Source: Candidozyma auris (Eukaryota > Ascomycota > Pichiomycetes > Serinales > Metschnikowiaceae). Taken from it: 64,000 nucleotides of DNA. The notes under the pieces are model-generated. The model did no database searches. It was not told the DNA's origin and was given only the letters and a program-made list of their open reading frames with translations. Made by a program: the position numbers and the translations under genes. The stretch is taken from the NCBI RefSeq assembly GCF_003013715.1, contig NC_072817.1, positions 248,001-312,000 of the forward strand, in the 5' to 3' direction. Shown here piece after piece: positions 45,460 through 55,378 of the stretch (its first letter is position 1; each line of letters begins with the position of its first letter).

Positions 45460-46400
45460 GCCAAAGCGTCTAACATGGAGCTCTCGATGTGGGCCAGCTG
45501 CCGAAGTGGAATCCTGGAGTTGGCCCTTGGGACGCTGTTAATTGGCCTTATTTCCTGGCAAACCTGGCCGGAGGCGACGTACGTTTCCACCATTGCTTGC
45601 GAGAGAAGCACAAGTGTCGTAAGAGGTCGCTAAGCCAGCGTCTTATGCCCAGATGACCGGTGGTCGGCCCCAGATGGGTCTGATGAAGAAAGTACGGGAA
45701 ACGCCGATGGATTCGGTAATGGTGTTCACGGGCCGATATCTGAACACGATACAGTGGGTGCCGATCATTTCGGGCGTGACCAGGGAAACCACGTAATAGT
45801 CTTCGGAGGACGGCCAGATAAAGCCCATTCTCGGCACACCTCGATCTCAAGATCTGAAAATTCTCGCATCAGTCGGTTGGAGGGACGTCTAATTCGAACT
45901 GATGTAGAGAGAGGGTTTCGTGTAGTATCTCAATGGCTTGTCCATCGATCAAAAGGCTGCTGCTACCGTCCAGGTTGGTGACGACGGGCTGAGCAAACTT
46001 GAAATCGTGGTCAACAATAATGAGTGCTACACGGGCATCCTGGATTTCGAGGTTGTGTGGTAAGAGCCAATTGCAGCCAGGAACTCTGAAAGTGACAGCA
46101 ACCATACTGGAGAACGTGGGGGCCGTCACTGAAGAGAGGCTGGTAGGTGCGGATCTCAACAGTCTGGTTAGCTGGAGAGATTGGCAATAAAGCTGAGCCA
46201 AAGTCCCAGTAGCCCACGGCGTTGCTAAGAAAATAACGATGAGGGGGACCCTTGGGAGGCTTGCCTGGTACAGCCAGGCATTTATTCCACCACGGTGAGT
46301 CTAAAGTGGTGGAATACAGGAAGCACGAGGGATCTGTTTGGACAAGGAGGTACACGATCAGGCGAAGCGGTTCATTTCCGTTAGTACTACGGCTAGCACG
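45460..46400 (-). pseudogene. Decayed protein-coding gene of unrecognised family
   Basis: Three minus-strand frames follow one another head to tail, each with compositionally normal protein sequence. The first covers about 46355-46140 (LDSPWWNKCLAVPGKPPKGP; YFLSNAVGYWDFGSALLPI). The second covers about 46140-45870 (VPGCNWLLPHNLEIQDARVA; IIVDHDFKFAQPVVTNLDGS). The third covers about 45840-45640 (MGFIWPSSEDYYVVSLVTPE; TITESIGVSRTFFIRPIWGR). Traces continue to about 45470. At least two frameshifts and one or more stops break it. The stretch is visibly richer in G+C than the AT-rich DNA on its left. No family is recognised; the Trp/Pro-rich start and beta-rich middle suggest a secreted or enzyme-like protein. 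It is probably a relic of a lost or transferred gene. Confidence 0.5.
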
Positions 46401-46870
46401 TGTTAGCTGTGTTGGTACTTTATTCCCTAGTGTAAACCAGGTACTAGCGGTTTTTAAAGCTATATCATCGACAGACGCGGTCCAGCGTCGAATTTCACTG
46501 TTAACGACTCGTCATGGTTCTAACATCGTTTACAATAGTGAATATACTATCGTCGCCGCTAATTAGTGCTAACACAACGGTTGCAAAACGTAAAGTTCAT
46601 TTCAAAGCATATTTACAAATTCTTATCCTACTCCCACACGATGTGAGCTGAACCTAACTGAAATTCACTGAACATTAATTCTGTTTAGAGAAGAAAAATA
46701 GAAATAAAGAATAAAATTGCCGTAATATATCTTAGCGTGCTAGCTTAAGACCCTCTCCGTGTAATGTCTTGTCTCTGGTGCGAAAAATGTATGGGCATCT
46801 CATCGCAGCCAAAAAAGTTACTCTGGTGCTTCAACCTTTCAACCAAACTACTAGACACAAAACGCCCGAG
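46401..46870. promoter_or_regulatory. Upstream region of ARX1
   Basis: About 470 bp with no gene. It contains TTCACTGAA at 46664-46672 and a near-copy of the recurrent motif, ATCGCAGCCA (46802), 68 bp before the ARX1 start. Confidence 0.4.
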
Positions 46871-48571
46871 ATGCAGTTGACGGTCCACCAGGATGACGCT
46901 AATATGCTCCTTAGCGAGAAAAACATCCTCTCGGAGCCTGTGTTGGACAAATACAGAACAGCAGGACAAATTGTGCAGACGACCCTCAAGTACTTGATCC
47001 AGCTCATCAACGACTCGTACCACTTGGGCAAAACTGAAAGACCATATAGTTTGCAAGAGCTTTGCGTTCTCGGAGACTCGATGACCCTGAAATTGCTCAA
47101 TAAGTCGTATACGAATACGGACAAAGTCAGAGAGAAAGGTTTGGCCCATCCAGTGACAATAGATGTGAACGAGTATGTGGCCAACGTGTCTCCCGAGTTG
47201 GACTTGCAGCAGCATTACACTTTTTCGCCAGGCGACGTGGTAACGATTTCTACAGGTGCCCATATTGACGGGTACACGGCGTTGGTGTCTCACACAGTGG
47301 TGATTTACCCTCCGGGCGTGATGATCGACAACCAGTTAAAACCCGAGGGACCACTTTTGGGCCCTAAAGCTGACTCCATGGTGGCATCATATATTGCTAC
47401 AGAAGCTACCGTTGCTCTTTTGGGGCTTGCATTGACGCCGGAGAAGCTTTCTGTGGTTCCAGGGTTGAATGGTGCATCCAACATCACAGGTGCTCATATT
47501 AGAGAACTTGTCGATGGCATTGCCGAGAGTTTTGGATGTGTGGTTGTACCCGGTTCCAAGGTGAGAAGAATCAGAAGGTTTTTGGCGGGCCAGGCTGAAG
47601 GTATCGTTGCAGAGAGAGATTTTAAGGGTGTAGTGTGGAGTGAAAGTGACCAAGAAACCAATCTCTTAAAGAAGACCACTAACGACCAGTCGTTGATTGT
47701 TCACGACAATAAGGAGGCTGCACACTCTACACAGACTTCCCTGGCCATCCCGTCTGACGAGTTTGTTATTGAGGCTGGCGAAGTGTACAACATAGACATA
47801 AGAATGTGTTCGGTCAGAAACCTTGAGAAAGGGTTGGTCACCTTGGAGGATGTGGACGACTACAAAAATGAGATGGCTAGGCAGACAATTCATATCCGTG
47901 ATTTTGCCATCACTCACCTGTTGAAGTTGAAGTCTGCCAGAAAGCTTCTTAACGCTGTGGACAAAAACTTCTCCGTTTACCCATTCAAGCTTACGTATAT
48001 GTGCGAGTCCTTCCCCGTTGACCATGAGTCTGGTGACGCTGTGAAGCAGCTAGAGGAAATCAAGAAGGAGATTAAGGTCCACAGATTGGGTCTTAGCGAA
48101 TTGAGCAACAGATACTTGACCAGAGCCAAACCAGTGCAAAGAGTGAAGCTGATTCCTTTACTGAAGATTCTCACCACAGACAACAAGACGGGTAGACACG
48201 GCATTGACGCTACCAAATTGACTCTACCTGGCAGAGAAGTGCCGTTGCCGGCTTTGGGAGTCAGTGCGCTCAAATTGAAGTCTCTTTTGAAGCATGGCTC
48301 GATTGCTGATGCTATTTCCAGAGAGTCTACCACCATTGTGTTGAATAACGCCTCATCGAACAATGTTGTGCGTTTGACAGGAGGTAATCAAGCATTCAAG
48401 CCCTCGTGGGTTCACTCGCAGTTCCAAGTTGGTGGCCTCATCCAGCCAACCGTGGAGGCCTTGAGCCAGTTGGTGCAAGACAGCAGGTTTGGTATCAAGA
48501 TTAAGGAGATACAGCCGTACAAGTTGAACGAGGAGGTGTTGCATTTGACCGAGACGATGCAGTTGGACTAG
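46871..48571 (+). CDS. ARX1: Pre-60S export/biogenesis factor Arx1
   Basis: From the ATG at 46871 (MQLTVHQDDANMLLSEKNIL) the protein is 566 residues; the frame is open further 5' but without a better ATG. The N-terminal half has the methionine-aminopeptidase (pita-bread) fold: VLDKYRTAGQIVQTTLKYL, the GLAHPVTIDVNEYVAN strand, FSPGDVVTISTGAHIDGYTALVSHTVV and ITGAHIRELVDGIAESFG. The metal ligands of true aminopeptidases are replaced, as in Arx1/Ebp1. The C-terminal half has the Arx1-type extension with FPVDHESGD and KLTLPGREVPLPALG. Arx1 binds at the polypeptide exit tunnel of nuclear pre-60S subunits and aids nuclear export. Length compares with 593 aa in S. cerevisiae. Confidence 0.9.
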   Translation: MQLTVHQDDANMLLSEKNILSEPVLDKYRTAGQIVQTTLKYLIQLINDSYHLGKTERPYSLQELCVLGDSMTLKLLNKSYTNTDKVREKGLAHPVTIDVNEYVANVSPELDLQQHYTFSPGDVVTISTGAHIDGYTALVSHTVVIYPPGVMIDNQLKPEGPLLGPKADSMVASYIATEATVALLGLALTPEKLSVVPGLNGASNITGAHIRELVDGIAESFGCVVVPGSKVRRIRRFLAGQAEGIVAERDFKGVVWSESDQETNLLKKTTNDQSLIVHDNKEAAHSTQTSLAIPSDEFVIEAGEVYNIDIRMCSVRNLEKGLVTLEDVDDYKNEMARQTIHIRDFAITHLLKLKSARKLLNAVDKNFSVYPFKLTYMCESFPVDHESGDAVKQLEEIKKEIKVHRLGLSELSNRYLTRAKPVQRVKLIPLLKILTTDNKTGRHGIDATKLTLPGREVPLPALGVSALKLKSLLKHGSIADAISRESTTIVLNNASSNNVVRLTGGNQAFKPSWVHSQFQVGGLIQPTVEALSQLVQDSRFGIKIKEIQPYKLNEEVLHLTETMQLD

Positions 48572-50799
48572 ATTGTACTATAGAGACATAATACGACGAG
48601 ATAAATCAAGGCATTCTGCAGGGGAAAGGAAGCATGTAGTAAGCAAAAATTCAGTAACGATGAAGAAGACTTCGGTCGTGAGTTATACCCGGATCATTGC
48701 TTTACCGAGTCCATGAGAGATTGTGGACATCGAGAGAGCACAGCTCCATAGGAAGAGTTGCAAAAAAGTGTTGAGAAAGATGAAGATCCACCAAAAGAAG
48801 TCATTTTTAATATCGACAGATTCCCCAACTGCTTTGCTTGTTTGCTGGAACTGAGCAGATCTACGTCTATCAATTGCTGCGAAACTGCACCCTCTGCTAT
48901 TGCGAACTCGTAAATGGCTGCAAATCAGGAGTGGCCAGTGAAGAAGATTTAAATGCAAAGACGATCGACACTCAGATAGATGAGTACTTTAATAATGCAA
49001 TCGTTTGGGCGATATCACGTAACATAATTGAACAACTTTTTTTGCAGATATTTGCAGTTTTTCAGTGGGGTTAACACAAATTTCCCTTTAGTTGAATCAT
49101 GTTCCGCTAGTACCACAGGTCGACTGCAATTGACACGTCAAAGCTAGAGCCGAAGCTAAAATGGCGCTTCTCACTGATGCAACTTCACCTCTCAAATTAT
49201 AATATTTCGTGTAACTTGCATTCCTCTTGACGTTCACTCTCCACTATCTAAGGGAACGAATGTCGCGGAAATGTCGCACTCGCCATGTTTAGGGAGCTCT
49301 CGGAGGGTCCACGCCGGGCGAAATGACAGTAGAATTCGTATAAAACCCGAATAAAAGCAATCAAAAGGTTATCGCTTTTTTGCCCTTATGTCACAGGATC
49401 TGCATACCAATTGCCTTTAAAAGTGCAATTACGGGGGGGATCTCGAACTCCCCGCCACGCCTGTGGTGGGTTGACTTTTTGCTCCCTGTGCCTACACAGA
49501 ACACTAGGAAAAAATTGAGCGTGGGAAAAAAGAAACACCTTTTCTGAACCTCACTAATCGATCCCTTCTTTTACCAATCCCATTAAAGAGTATGTATAGA
49601 TTCTGAAGTCTTGAAAGTAAGAATACGTGAAGGAGATTTTGCTGAATTCAATAGGTAGTATTATCCACTTTTAAACTCAAATGAGGAAATGATGAAAGGG
49701 TCGTGAAAAGACGTGATTGTCGTTGACAATGGCAATATCATGAAAGATAGGCAAAACAAGTGAAAAAAGATTAAGGAGAATAAAGAAGAATATTATGGCC
49801 TGGCTGGTAATGAAAATATTTGAAGTGAACATTTGACAATTCGTCTCATTGGCTTCGCTGGGCTCTCTCTTGAGTCAATTTTGGGCGGCGCCCCCGAGTT
49901 GCTAGGTTCTTATAGCCGAGGCAATACAGTTGAAGCCCAAGGGCAATTGTACAAGTCAGGGTGCTTAACTCAGTGACACGTGTTGAACACTAATCCCTTT
50001 GATCCATCGCTATAACATTTTGGTTCTTCAGATCAAAGTTCACCTGGATCAGGTGTCGTTTCATTTCCGTGGACGCGACGTGCCGGGGAGCAAGTGACGC
50101 AAACGGTGGTGGTGATTTGATCAAAATAATCGTTTATTCTAACTTTTTGAATTAAACTTTTTTATCACTGCTTATCGTGATGGCCCAGGACAACCTCGTA
50201 AATTGTACTGGGTACCTCTCGCTTGTTACTTGCTAGCGTTTGCCTATCTTGGCTGAGCACTAACGTTTTCGGTTGTTTTGTTCGCGCCCGCCCTGTCAGG
50301 ACGCTCCGAAATTACCCAGCCAGTGATTTCTACTAAGGGATCAGATATACGCGATACAACAGCGCTGACTGATCTGCTCGGAAATGTCTACATTCTTTTC
50401 AATATCATTCACTGATCTGTTGTTTCAATCACCCGACAGTGAGCTTCTCGTGCCGAATATTCACGCATTTCGCACCAACAGGGAGGTCTCCCTCAGTGTC
50501 ACCCTATACAGCACTTATGTCAGAATCTAATGTATGGTGGATAAACCCGTGCACCCGACACCGCCATACCTAGACACGACCAGCGCCCGCACCTCTCACG
50601 TCGATTTTTTTCTGGTGACCTGTTTCTTCATTGTCAACAAAAACCTACCGACCCAAATTCACATTAAAACCTAATCGATCCATCCGATCTCAATTGTCCG
50701 AGTCCTTCTTCTTTCCGTTACTGTTTCTGCGTTTCAAGCTGTTCGGAAACTCTTCTGTTACTAACCCCTGCCTTAGAATTTTATTGATTCCTTTCGAAA
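48572..50799. promoter_or_regulatory. Long upstream region of BMH1
   Basis: About 2.2 kb with no convincing gene. It includes one recurrent motif copy (48914), a G8 run with a nearby short inverted repeat (49433-49470), long AT-rich stretches, and a pyrimidine-rich leader before BMH1. TACTAAC followed closely by TTAG (50759-50776) suggests the 3' end of a leader intron. A minus-strand frame at 48683-48958 has no ATG at its start but a hydrophobic segment in its second half. Confidence 0.5.
48914..48924 (+). promoter_or_regulatory. Recurrent intergenic motif ATGGCTGCAAA
   Basis: Copy with A in the variable purine position, between ARX1 and BMH1; a partial GCTGCGAAA lies about 30 bp before it. 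Confidence 0.5.
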
Positions 50800-51567
50800 A
50801 TGCCCGCCTCCCGTGAAGACTCCGTCTACCTTGCCAAGTTGGCCGAACAAGCCGAACGTTACGAGGAGATGGTTGAAAACATGAAGGCTGTCGCTTCTTC
50901 TGGCCAGGAATTGTCTGTCGAGGAGCGTAACCTTTTGTCGGTTGCCTATAAGAATGTCATTGGCGCTCGCCGTGCTTCGTGGAGAATTGTTTCCTCTATC
51001 GAACAAAAGGAGGAGGTCAAGGGTAACGAGCAGCAGGTTTCCTTGATCAGAGAGTACCGTTCCAAGATTGAGGCGGAATTGACCAAGATTTGCGAGGACA
51101 TCTTGTCCGTCTTGTCCGACCACTTGATCTCGTCTGCCCAGACTGGTGAGTCCAAGGTGTTCTACTACAAGATGAAGGGTGACTACCACCGTTACTTGGC
51201 CGAGTTTGCCGTTGCCGAGAAGAGAAAAGAGGCTGCCGACTTGTCGTTGGAGTCCTACAAGTCTGCTTCTGATGTTGCCGTTACCGAGTTGCCACCAACT
51301 CACCCAATCAGATTGGGATTAGCATTGAACTTCTCTGTTTTCTACTACGAGATTTTGAACTCTCCCGACAGAGCATGCCATTTGGCCAAGCAGGCTTTTG
51401 ATGATGCCGTTGCCGACTTGGAGACTCTTTCTGAAGACTCTTACAAGGACTCCACTTTGATCATGCAGTTGTTGAGAGATAACTTGACCTTGTGGACCGA
51501 CTTGTCAGAGGCTCCAGCACAGCAGGAGGAACAACAGCCAGCAGAGACAAAGGCTGAAGAAGAGTAG
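50800..51567 (+). CDS. BMH1: 14-3-3 protein
   Basis: The 255-residue protein is a complete 14-3-3. It opens [26 protein letters not shown] and has [22 protein letters not shown]. The phosphopeptide-binding groove residues are present in [18 protein letters not shown] (Lys, Arg and Tyr) and in [15 protein letters not shown]. The [23 protein letters not shown] and [16 protein letters not shown] segments complete the nine helices. A short Gln/Glu/Ala tail follows, as in fungal Bmh proteins. Leucines are mostly TTG with no CTG seen, as expected for a highly expressed gene in this clade. It dimerises and binds phosphoserine partners in signalling and metabolism. CTG-clade yeasts usually have a single essential copy. 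Confidence 0.97.
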   Translation: MPASREDSVYLAKLAEQAERYEEMVENMKAVASSGQELSVEERNLLSVAYKNVIGARRASWRIVSSIEQKEEVKGNEQQVSLIREYRSKIEAELTKICEDILSVLSDHLISSAQTGESKVFYYKMKGDYHRYLAEFAVAEKRKEAADLSLESYKSASDVAVTELPPTHPIRLGLALNFSVFYYEILNSPDRACHLAKQAFDDAVADLETLSEDSYKDSTLIMQLLRDNLTLWTDLSEAPAQQEEQQPAETKAEEE

Positions 51568-53085
51568 AGAGCTCGTTGCAATGAGGCATCAAGATAAACG
51601 CAAATTCCCACAAAGTTTTTTTTATCCATTCTCCTTTCCTGTTCTTGTTCAATTCTCTGTCTTTGTAACTTATACTTTATCCTCCGTTCTCCCACGTGCT
51701 GCTAGAGATTTGAGAGCCGGTGGATGTCTTGAAAATTGAAGAATGAGCCAATTAGGGGAGTGTGAATATGAGCCAATGCTTAAATAATAAACGAAGCAAG
51801 AAAACATCTAAAGGCCGAGAGACGATGTCTTGAGAGTTGTAGTTAAATAAGATGAGAATTGATGGCAAGTAGGTAGCATTCGCTTAGAAAGCAAATCCTA
51901 CGTAGTTGCCTCCAGTAGGCGACACGAAGATATAAAGACGATGCAATTTTCAGGATCTCAAGTTACATAGAGATAGCCATCCACGGTCAAAGAGAAAGAG
52001 GCCAAGTTCAGCATTCCTCGGTGATACTTCACCATCTACATGTCTCACTGTAAGCCACTCACTTCAGCCTCATCTCTGATTGGCAAAAGAAAGCAAAAAG
52101 TACTTGTCAATCAAAACCCCTCAACTCGATAATCTTCTCCTCTTGTGTGATTTTTCTCTGTACCGTTGACGACCAGCTGCAAAGTGATGACCCAGTATTG
52201 TGCTATTGGACAAGTTCAAAGTCACAGCAGCTGATCTTCACAGAAACCAGATCAAGGAAATGACTCTAAGTCTGGCCCCTTACTCTAAACAAACTAGATA
52301 ATAGTTGATCGCCCTTGCGTCAGAACTAAACAAATAATGACTGTGATACGTAACTTTCGTAGCCATATGTTCGTAGCCTACAACAGGTGCTCTTTGGGGC
52401 GGTATTCTCAACTCAGTTATGAAGATTGCATAAATATTCGAGGACCCAATTCCTCAATTCAACGAGCAACTTGAGTCATTTGGCAGGTAAGTGACGATAA
52501 ACTAACAGCATTTCGTAGTCACTACAGGCATGTTCGAGCTGAAACTAATGGGACAAATGAGCAATCTTTTTCGTATTACTCAGCTAGAAAGTGCTAGGGC
52601 GCTCACTGGAACTGAAAATCAGCAAGGATCAGGAATAAACCGACAATTTGTGCAATCACGCTACTAGTTCAGGCGCCCTTGGAATATTACAGTGGTGTAT
52701 AGCCATAACAAGCTTACAAATCCGAATATACGAAACATGGGAACACTTCAGCATATTCTTGTGGCCTGGCTGCACTGTATGTTATTTCCGCAGGTTAATC
52801 GTTACTCTGTCAGTTCGTCTGCTAGTACTCTAGTAACGGTGCATAGTGAGGCACAATGAGAAAGAGACTGGCCACCACGACAACAGCATTAGGATCAGAT
52901 TTCCAATTGGTAGACTCCACCCGTCTCTTCTTTTCGTTTATCATGTCGTACAAAAAATTCCTACCAAATTCACCACCTTAATTACGGTTTGCCGGCCCCT
53001 GCCTTTGCCGCCTGCCGGACGCGTGGGAGTGCACCAAGTATCGAAAAACAGTGTTGTCAACAACTACACCATCAACACTTTGCCA
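51568..53085. promoter_or_regulatory. Intergenic region BMH1-CDC12
   Basis: About 1.5 kb with no recognised gene. It holds a one-mismatch copy of the recurrent motif (TTTCGTAGCCAT, 52355-52366), part of which (TTCGTAGCC) repeats directly at 52370. The CDC12 frame is open about 80 codons upstream of its ATG but has no ATG there. Confidence 0.5.
52355..52366 (-). promoter_or_regulatory. Variant of recurrent intergenic motif
   Basis: TTTCGTAGCCAT differs from the reverse-strand consensus by one base. A partial second copy follows within 6 bp. Confidence 0.3.
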
Positions 53086-54246
53086 ATGCCCGTTGCTGAA
53101 CCCGTGGGAATCTCCAACTTAGCCGATCAAAGGTACAAAATCGTGTCGAACCAGGGCGCCACGTTCACCCTCATGGTGGCGGGTGAGTCTGGTTTGGGCA
53201 AAACAACGTTCGTCAATACCCTTTTCCAGACAGCATTGAAGGACCACGAGGACCCAAACGAGAGACATAATAAGTTCACCAGCTCGCACCAGACGGTGGA
53301 CATCAACATTGTGAGGGCCATTTTGGAGGAGAAAAACTTCAAGATTCGCTTGAACGTCATCGATACCCCTGGTTTTGGCAACAACGTCAACAACTTGGAC
53401 TCGTGGACTCCAATCATCGATTTCATTGACGACCAACACGAAGCGTACGTGAAGCAGGAGAAACAGCCCTATCGTAAGGAGAAAAAGGATTTGAGGGTTC
53501 ACGCGTGTTTGTACTTCATTCGTCCCACCGGTCACTCTTTGAAACCTTTGGACATTGAGATTATGAAGCGCTTGTCGACGCGAGTGAACTTAATCCCCGT
53601 GATTGCCAAAGCTGACACTTTGTCTCCTTCGGAATTGGAGCAGTTCAAGATCAGGATAAGGGACGTGATCGAAGCCCAGGACATTAACATATACACTCCG
53701 CCAATGGACGTTGACGACCCAGCTAGTGCAGAGCACTCGAAGCAGCTCATTGAGGCCATGCCGTTTGCTGTGATTGGCTCGGAAGAAGAGGTGGAAGTGA
53801 GCCCTGGCAACTTCGTTAGAGGCAGAAAGTACCCATCGGGTGTAGTCGAAGTGGAGAACGATAGACACTGCGACTTCAAGAAGTTGCGCTCCTTATTGTT
53901 AAGAACGAACATGTTGGACTTGATCTTGTCCACGCAAGAGATCCACTTTGAGACCTTCCGCTCGTTGAAGTTGAGTAATTTGAACGAAGAAGGCGGTTCT
54001 GGCGAGAATGGTAGTGCCTCCATTAAGAAGCCTCGTCGTTTGCACAACCCCAAGTTTAAGGAAGAGGAGGATGCATTGAAGAAGTTCTTCACAGAACAAG
54101 TGAAGGCCGAGGAACAAAGATTCAGACAATGGGAGACCAACATCGTCACCGAGAGAAACAGATTAAACCAGGATTTGGAGGAGATGCAAGCAAAGTTGAA
54201 GGGTTTGGAGGAGCAAGTGAAGAAGTTGCAATTACTGAAAAAGTAG
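53086..54246 (+). CDS. CDC12: Septin Cdc12
   Basis: From the ATG at 53086 the 386-residue protein starts MPVAEPVGISNLADQRYKIV, the Cdc12 N-terminus. The septin GTPase domain has G1 GESGLGKT (residues 32-39), G3 DTPGFGNNV and G4 AKAD (about 170), plus the septin-unique element near RKYPSGVVEVENDRHCDFKKLRSLLLRT. The C-terminal extension (about 325-386) is a coiled coil: EEEDALKKFFTEQVKAEEQRFRQWE to the Leu/Lys heptads at the end. Cdc12 is a core subunit of the septin hetero-octamer and bud-neck ring. The pairing of ISNL-QRYKIV with this tail separates it from Cdc3, Cdc10 and Cdc11. Length compares with 407 aa in S. cerevisiae. Confidence 0.94.
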   Translation: MPVAEPVGISNLADQRYKIVSNQGATFTLMVAGESGLGKTTFVNTLFQTALKDHEDPNERHNKFTSSHQTVDINIVRAILEEKNFKIRLNVIDTPGFGNNVNNLDSWTPIIDFIDDQHEAYVKQEKQPYRKEKKDLRVHACLYFIRPTGHSLKPLDIEIMKRLSTRVNLIPVIAKADTLSPSELEQFKIRIRDVIEAQDINIYTPPMDVDDPASAEHSKQLIEAMPFAVIGSEEEVEVSPGNFVRGRKYPSGVVEVENDRHCDFKKLRSLLLRTNMLDLILSTQEIHFETFRSLKLSNLNEEGGSGENGSASIKKPRRLHNPKFKEEEDALKKFFTEQVKAEEQRFRQWETNIVTERNRLNQDLEEMQAKLKGLEEQVKKLQLLKK

Positions 54247-55378
54247 GTACGGCTACTATGACTATCAATAGCACTAGGGATACAATACATGTTTAAATCA
54301 AAGAACCAGCGGGGAGCACGAAACAGTCAATGCCAACATGGATTTGTCTTTGACTTCAACGACTCAGTGACGCAATGTGGGCGCCAACTCCTCTGATAAA
54401 GGGCCTCCTCTCTCAGCTGTCACCCTAGAGAAGGATTACAAAAAATCGACGAATCAGTGGTTTTGAAGGGAGTCCTACGCCTAGCAGAAGGATCTCAAGA
54501 ACTATCTGTATTGAAGGCAGAAGGAGACACAAAACTCAGCCAATGTAGCGGAAGCAGAATGAACAGAAGTAGCGACCTTCAATTTTGACTTTTGCAATGA
54601 CAAATGAGGCAACACCTGGCGGGAGTTGGTTACTACATCGGTGCAGTTATTTTTACTAACAAGTCGTTCTTCTACGAGCCGCTCAGTATCATCTTCTCTT
54701 CGCCAGGCAGGACACAATTTTTGACCGTCAACTACAACACTTCTTCTCCAATGCCTCCCATTAGCCGGTGAATCTGATACAATCCATATACTTGGTATCA
54801 GAAGAACATTAATACCCCAAGGATTTGGTGAGATTCAAAAGCCACACCTTATCGATGTTCAAATTGCGGAGCAGCTTTTCTGGCCACCTGGGGCAAACTC
54901 GAAACAAGACCGGGGTAAACTTATGGCATGATGGCGAGAGGACCTTTTGCAACCACCTGCACAGATAATGGATACCCAGAGTTTCTTCAGATTCCGACCT
55001 GGTCCTTGGATTGCCACATATACAAATGAAAGAGACGATAGAATATATACGATTTGAACTTGTTGAGCTCAATGGACCTGATATTTCTTGTCGTCATGTG
55101 GGGGTGCTTTATTATCTGGACGTTGGAATGCATCGATAAACCGAGGCTTTCTGTCTCATAAAAACATCTTTATCCAAAAGGAAATTACTGATCATCTCTG
55201 AAAATCAATTTTGAGTCTAATAATCAGGTGAAGCTTGTCAAGCCTGAAAACATTGTATGAAGTTAGTGAATACCACCTCTCTTGAGGATACAAGGTCCTG
55301 CATCATCAACACCATCTGCTCCTACTCCTCGCTCTTAACCAAGCTTCACTCGCCTACTCCGTTCCAAGCCAGTCCACA
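54247..55378. other. Intergenic region CDC12 to Zn2Cys6 gene
   Basis: About 1.1 kb with no gene. A TACTAAC occurs at 54654-54660 without any obvious exon structure around it. Minus-strand open frames here lack ATG starts. Confidence 0.45.

Noticed and set aside
49433..49470. tRNA-like B-box on the minus strand
   Set aside because: The GTTCGAGAT core lacks the final consensus C, the T-stem has mismatches and no A-box is placed correctly upstream.
52846..53085. 80-codon upstream extension of CDC12
   Set aside because: There is no ATG in the extension, and the ATG at 53086 gives the expected Cdc12 N-terminus.
54654..54660. TACTAAC branch-site heptamer upstream of the Zn2Cys6 gene
   Set aside because: It is about 720 bp from the start codon, with no plausible donor or exon around it.
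54809..55072. Minus-strand frame of 87 codons between CDC12 and the Zn2Cys6 gene
   Set aside because: It has no ATG and no recognisable similarity.
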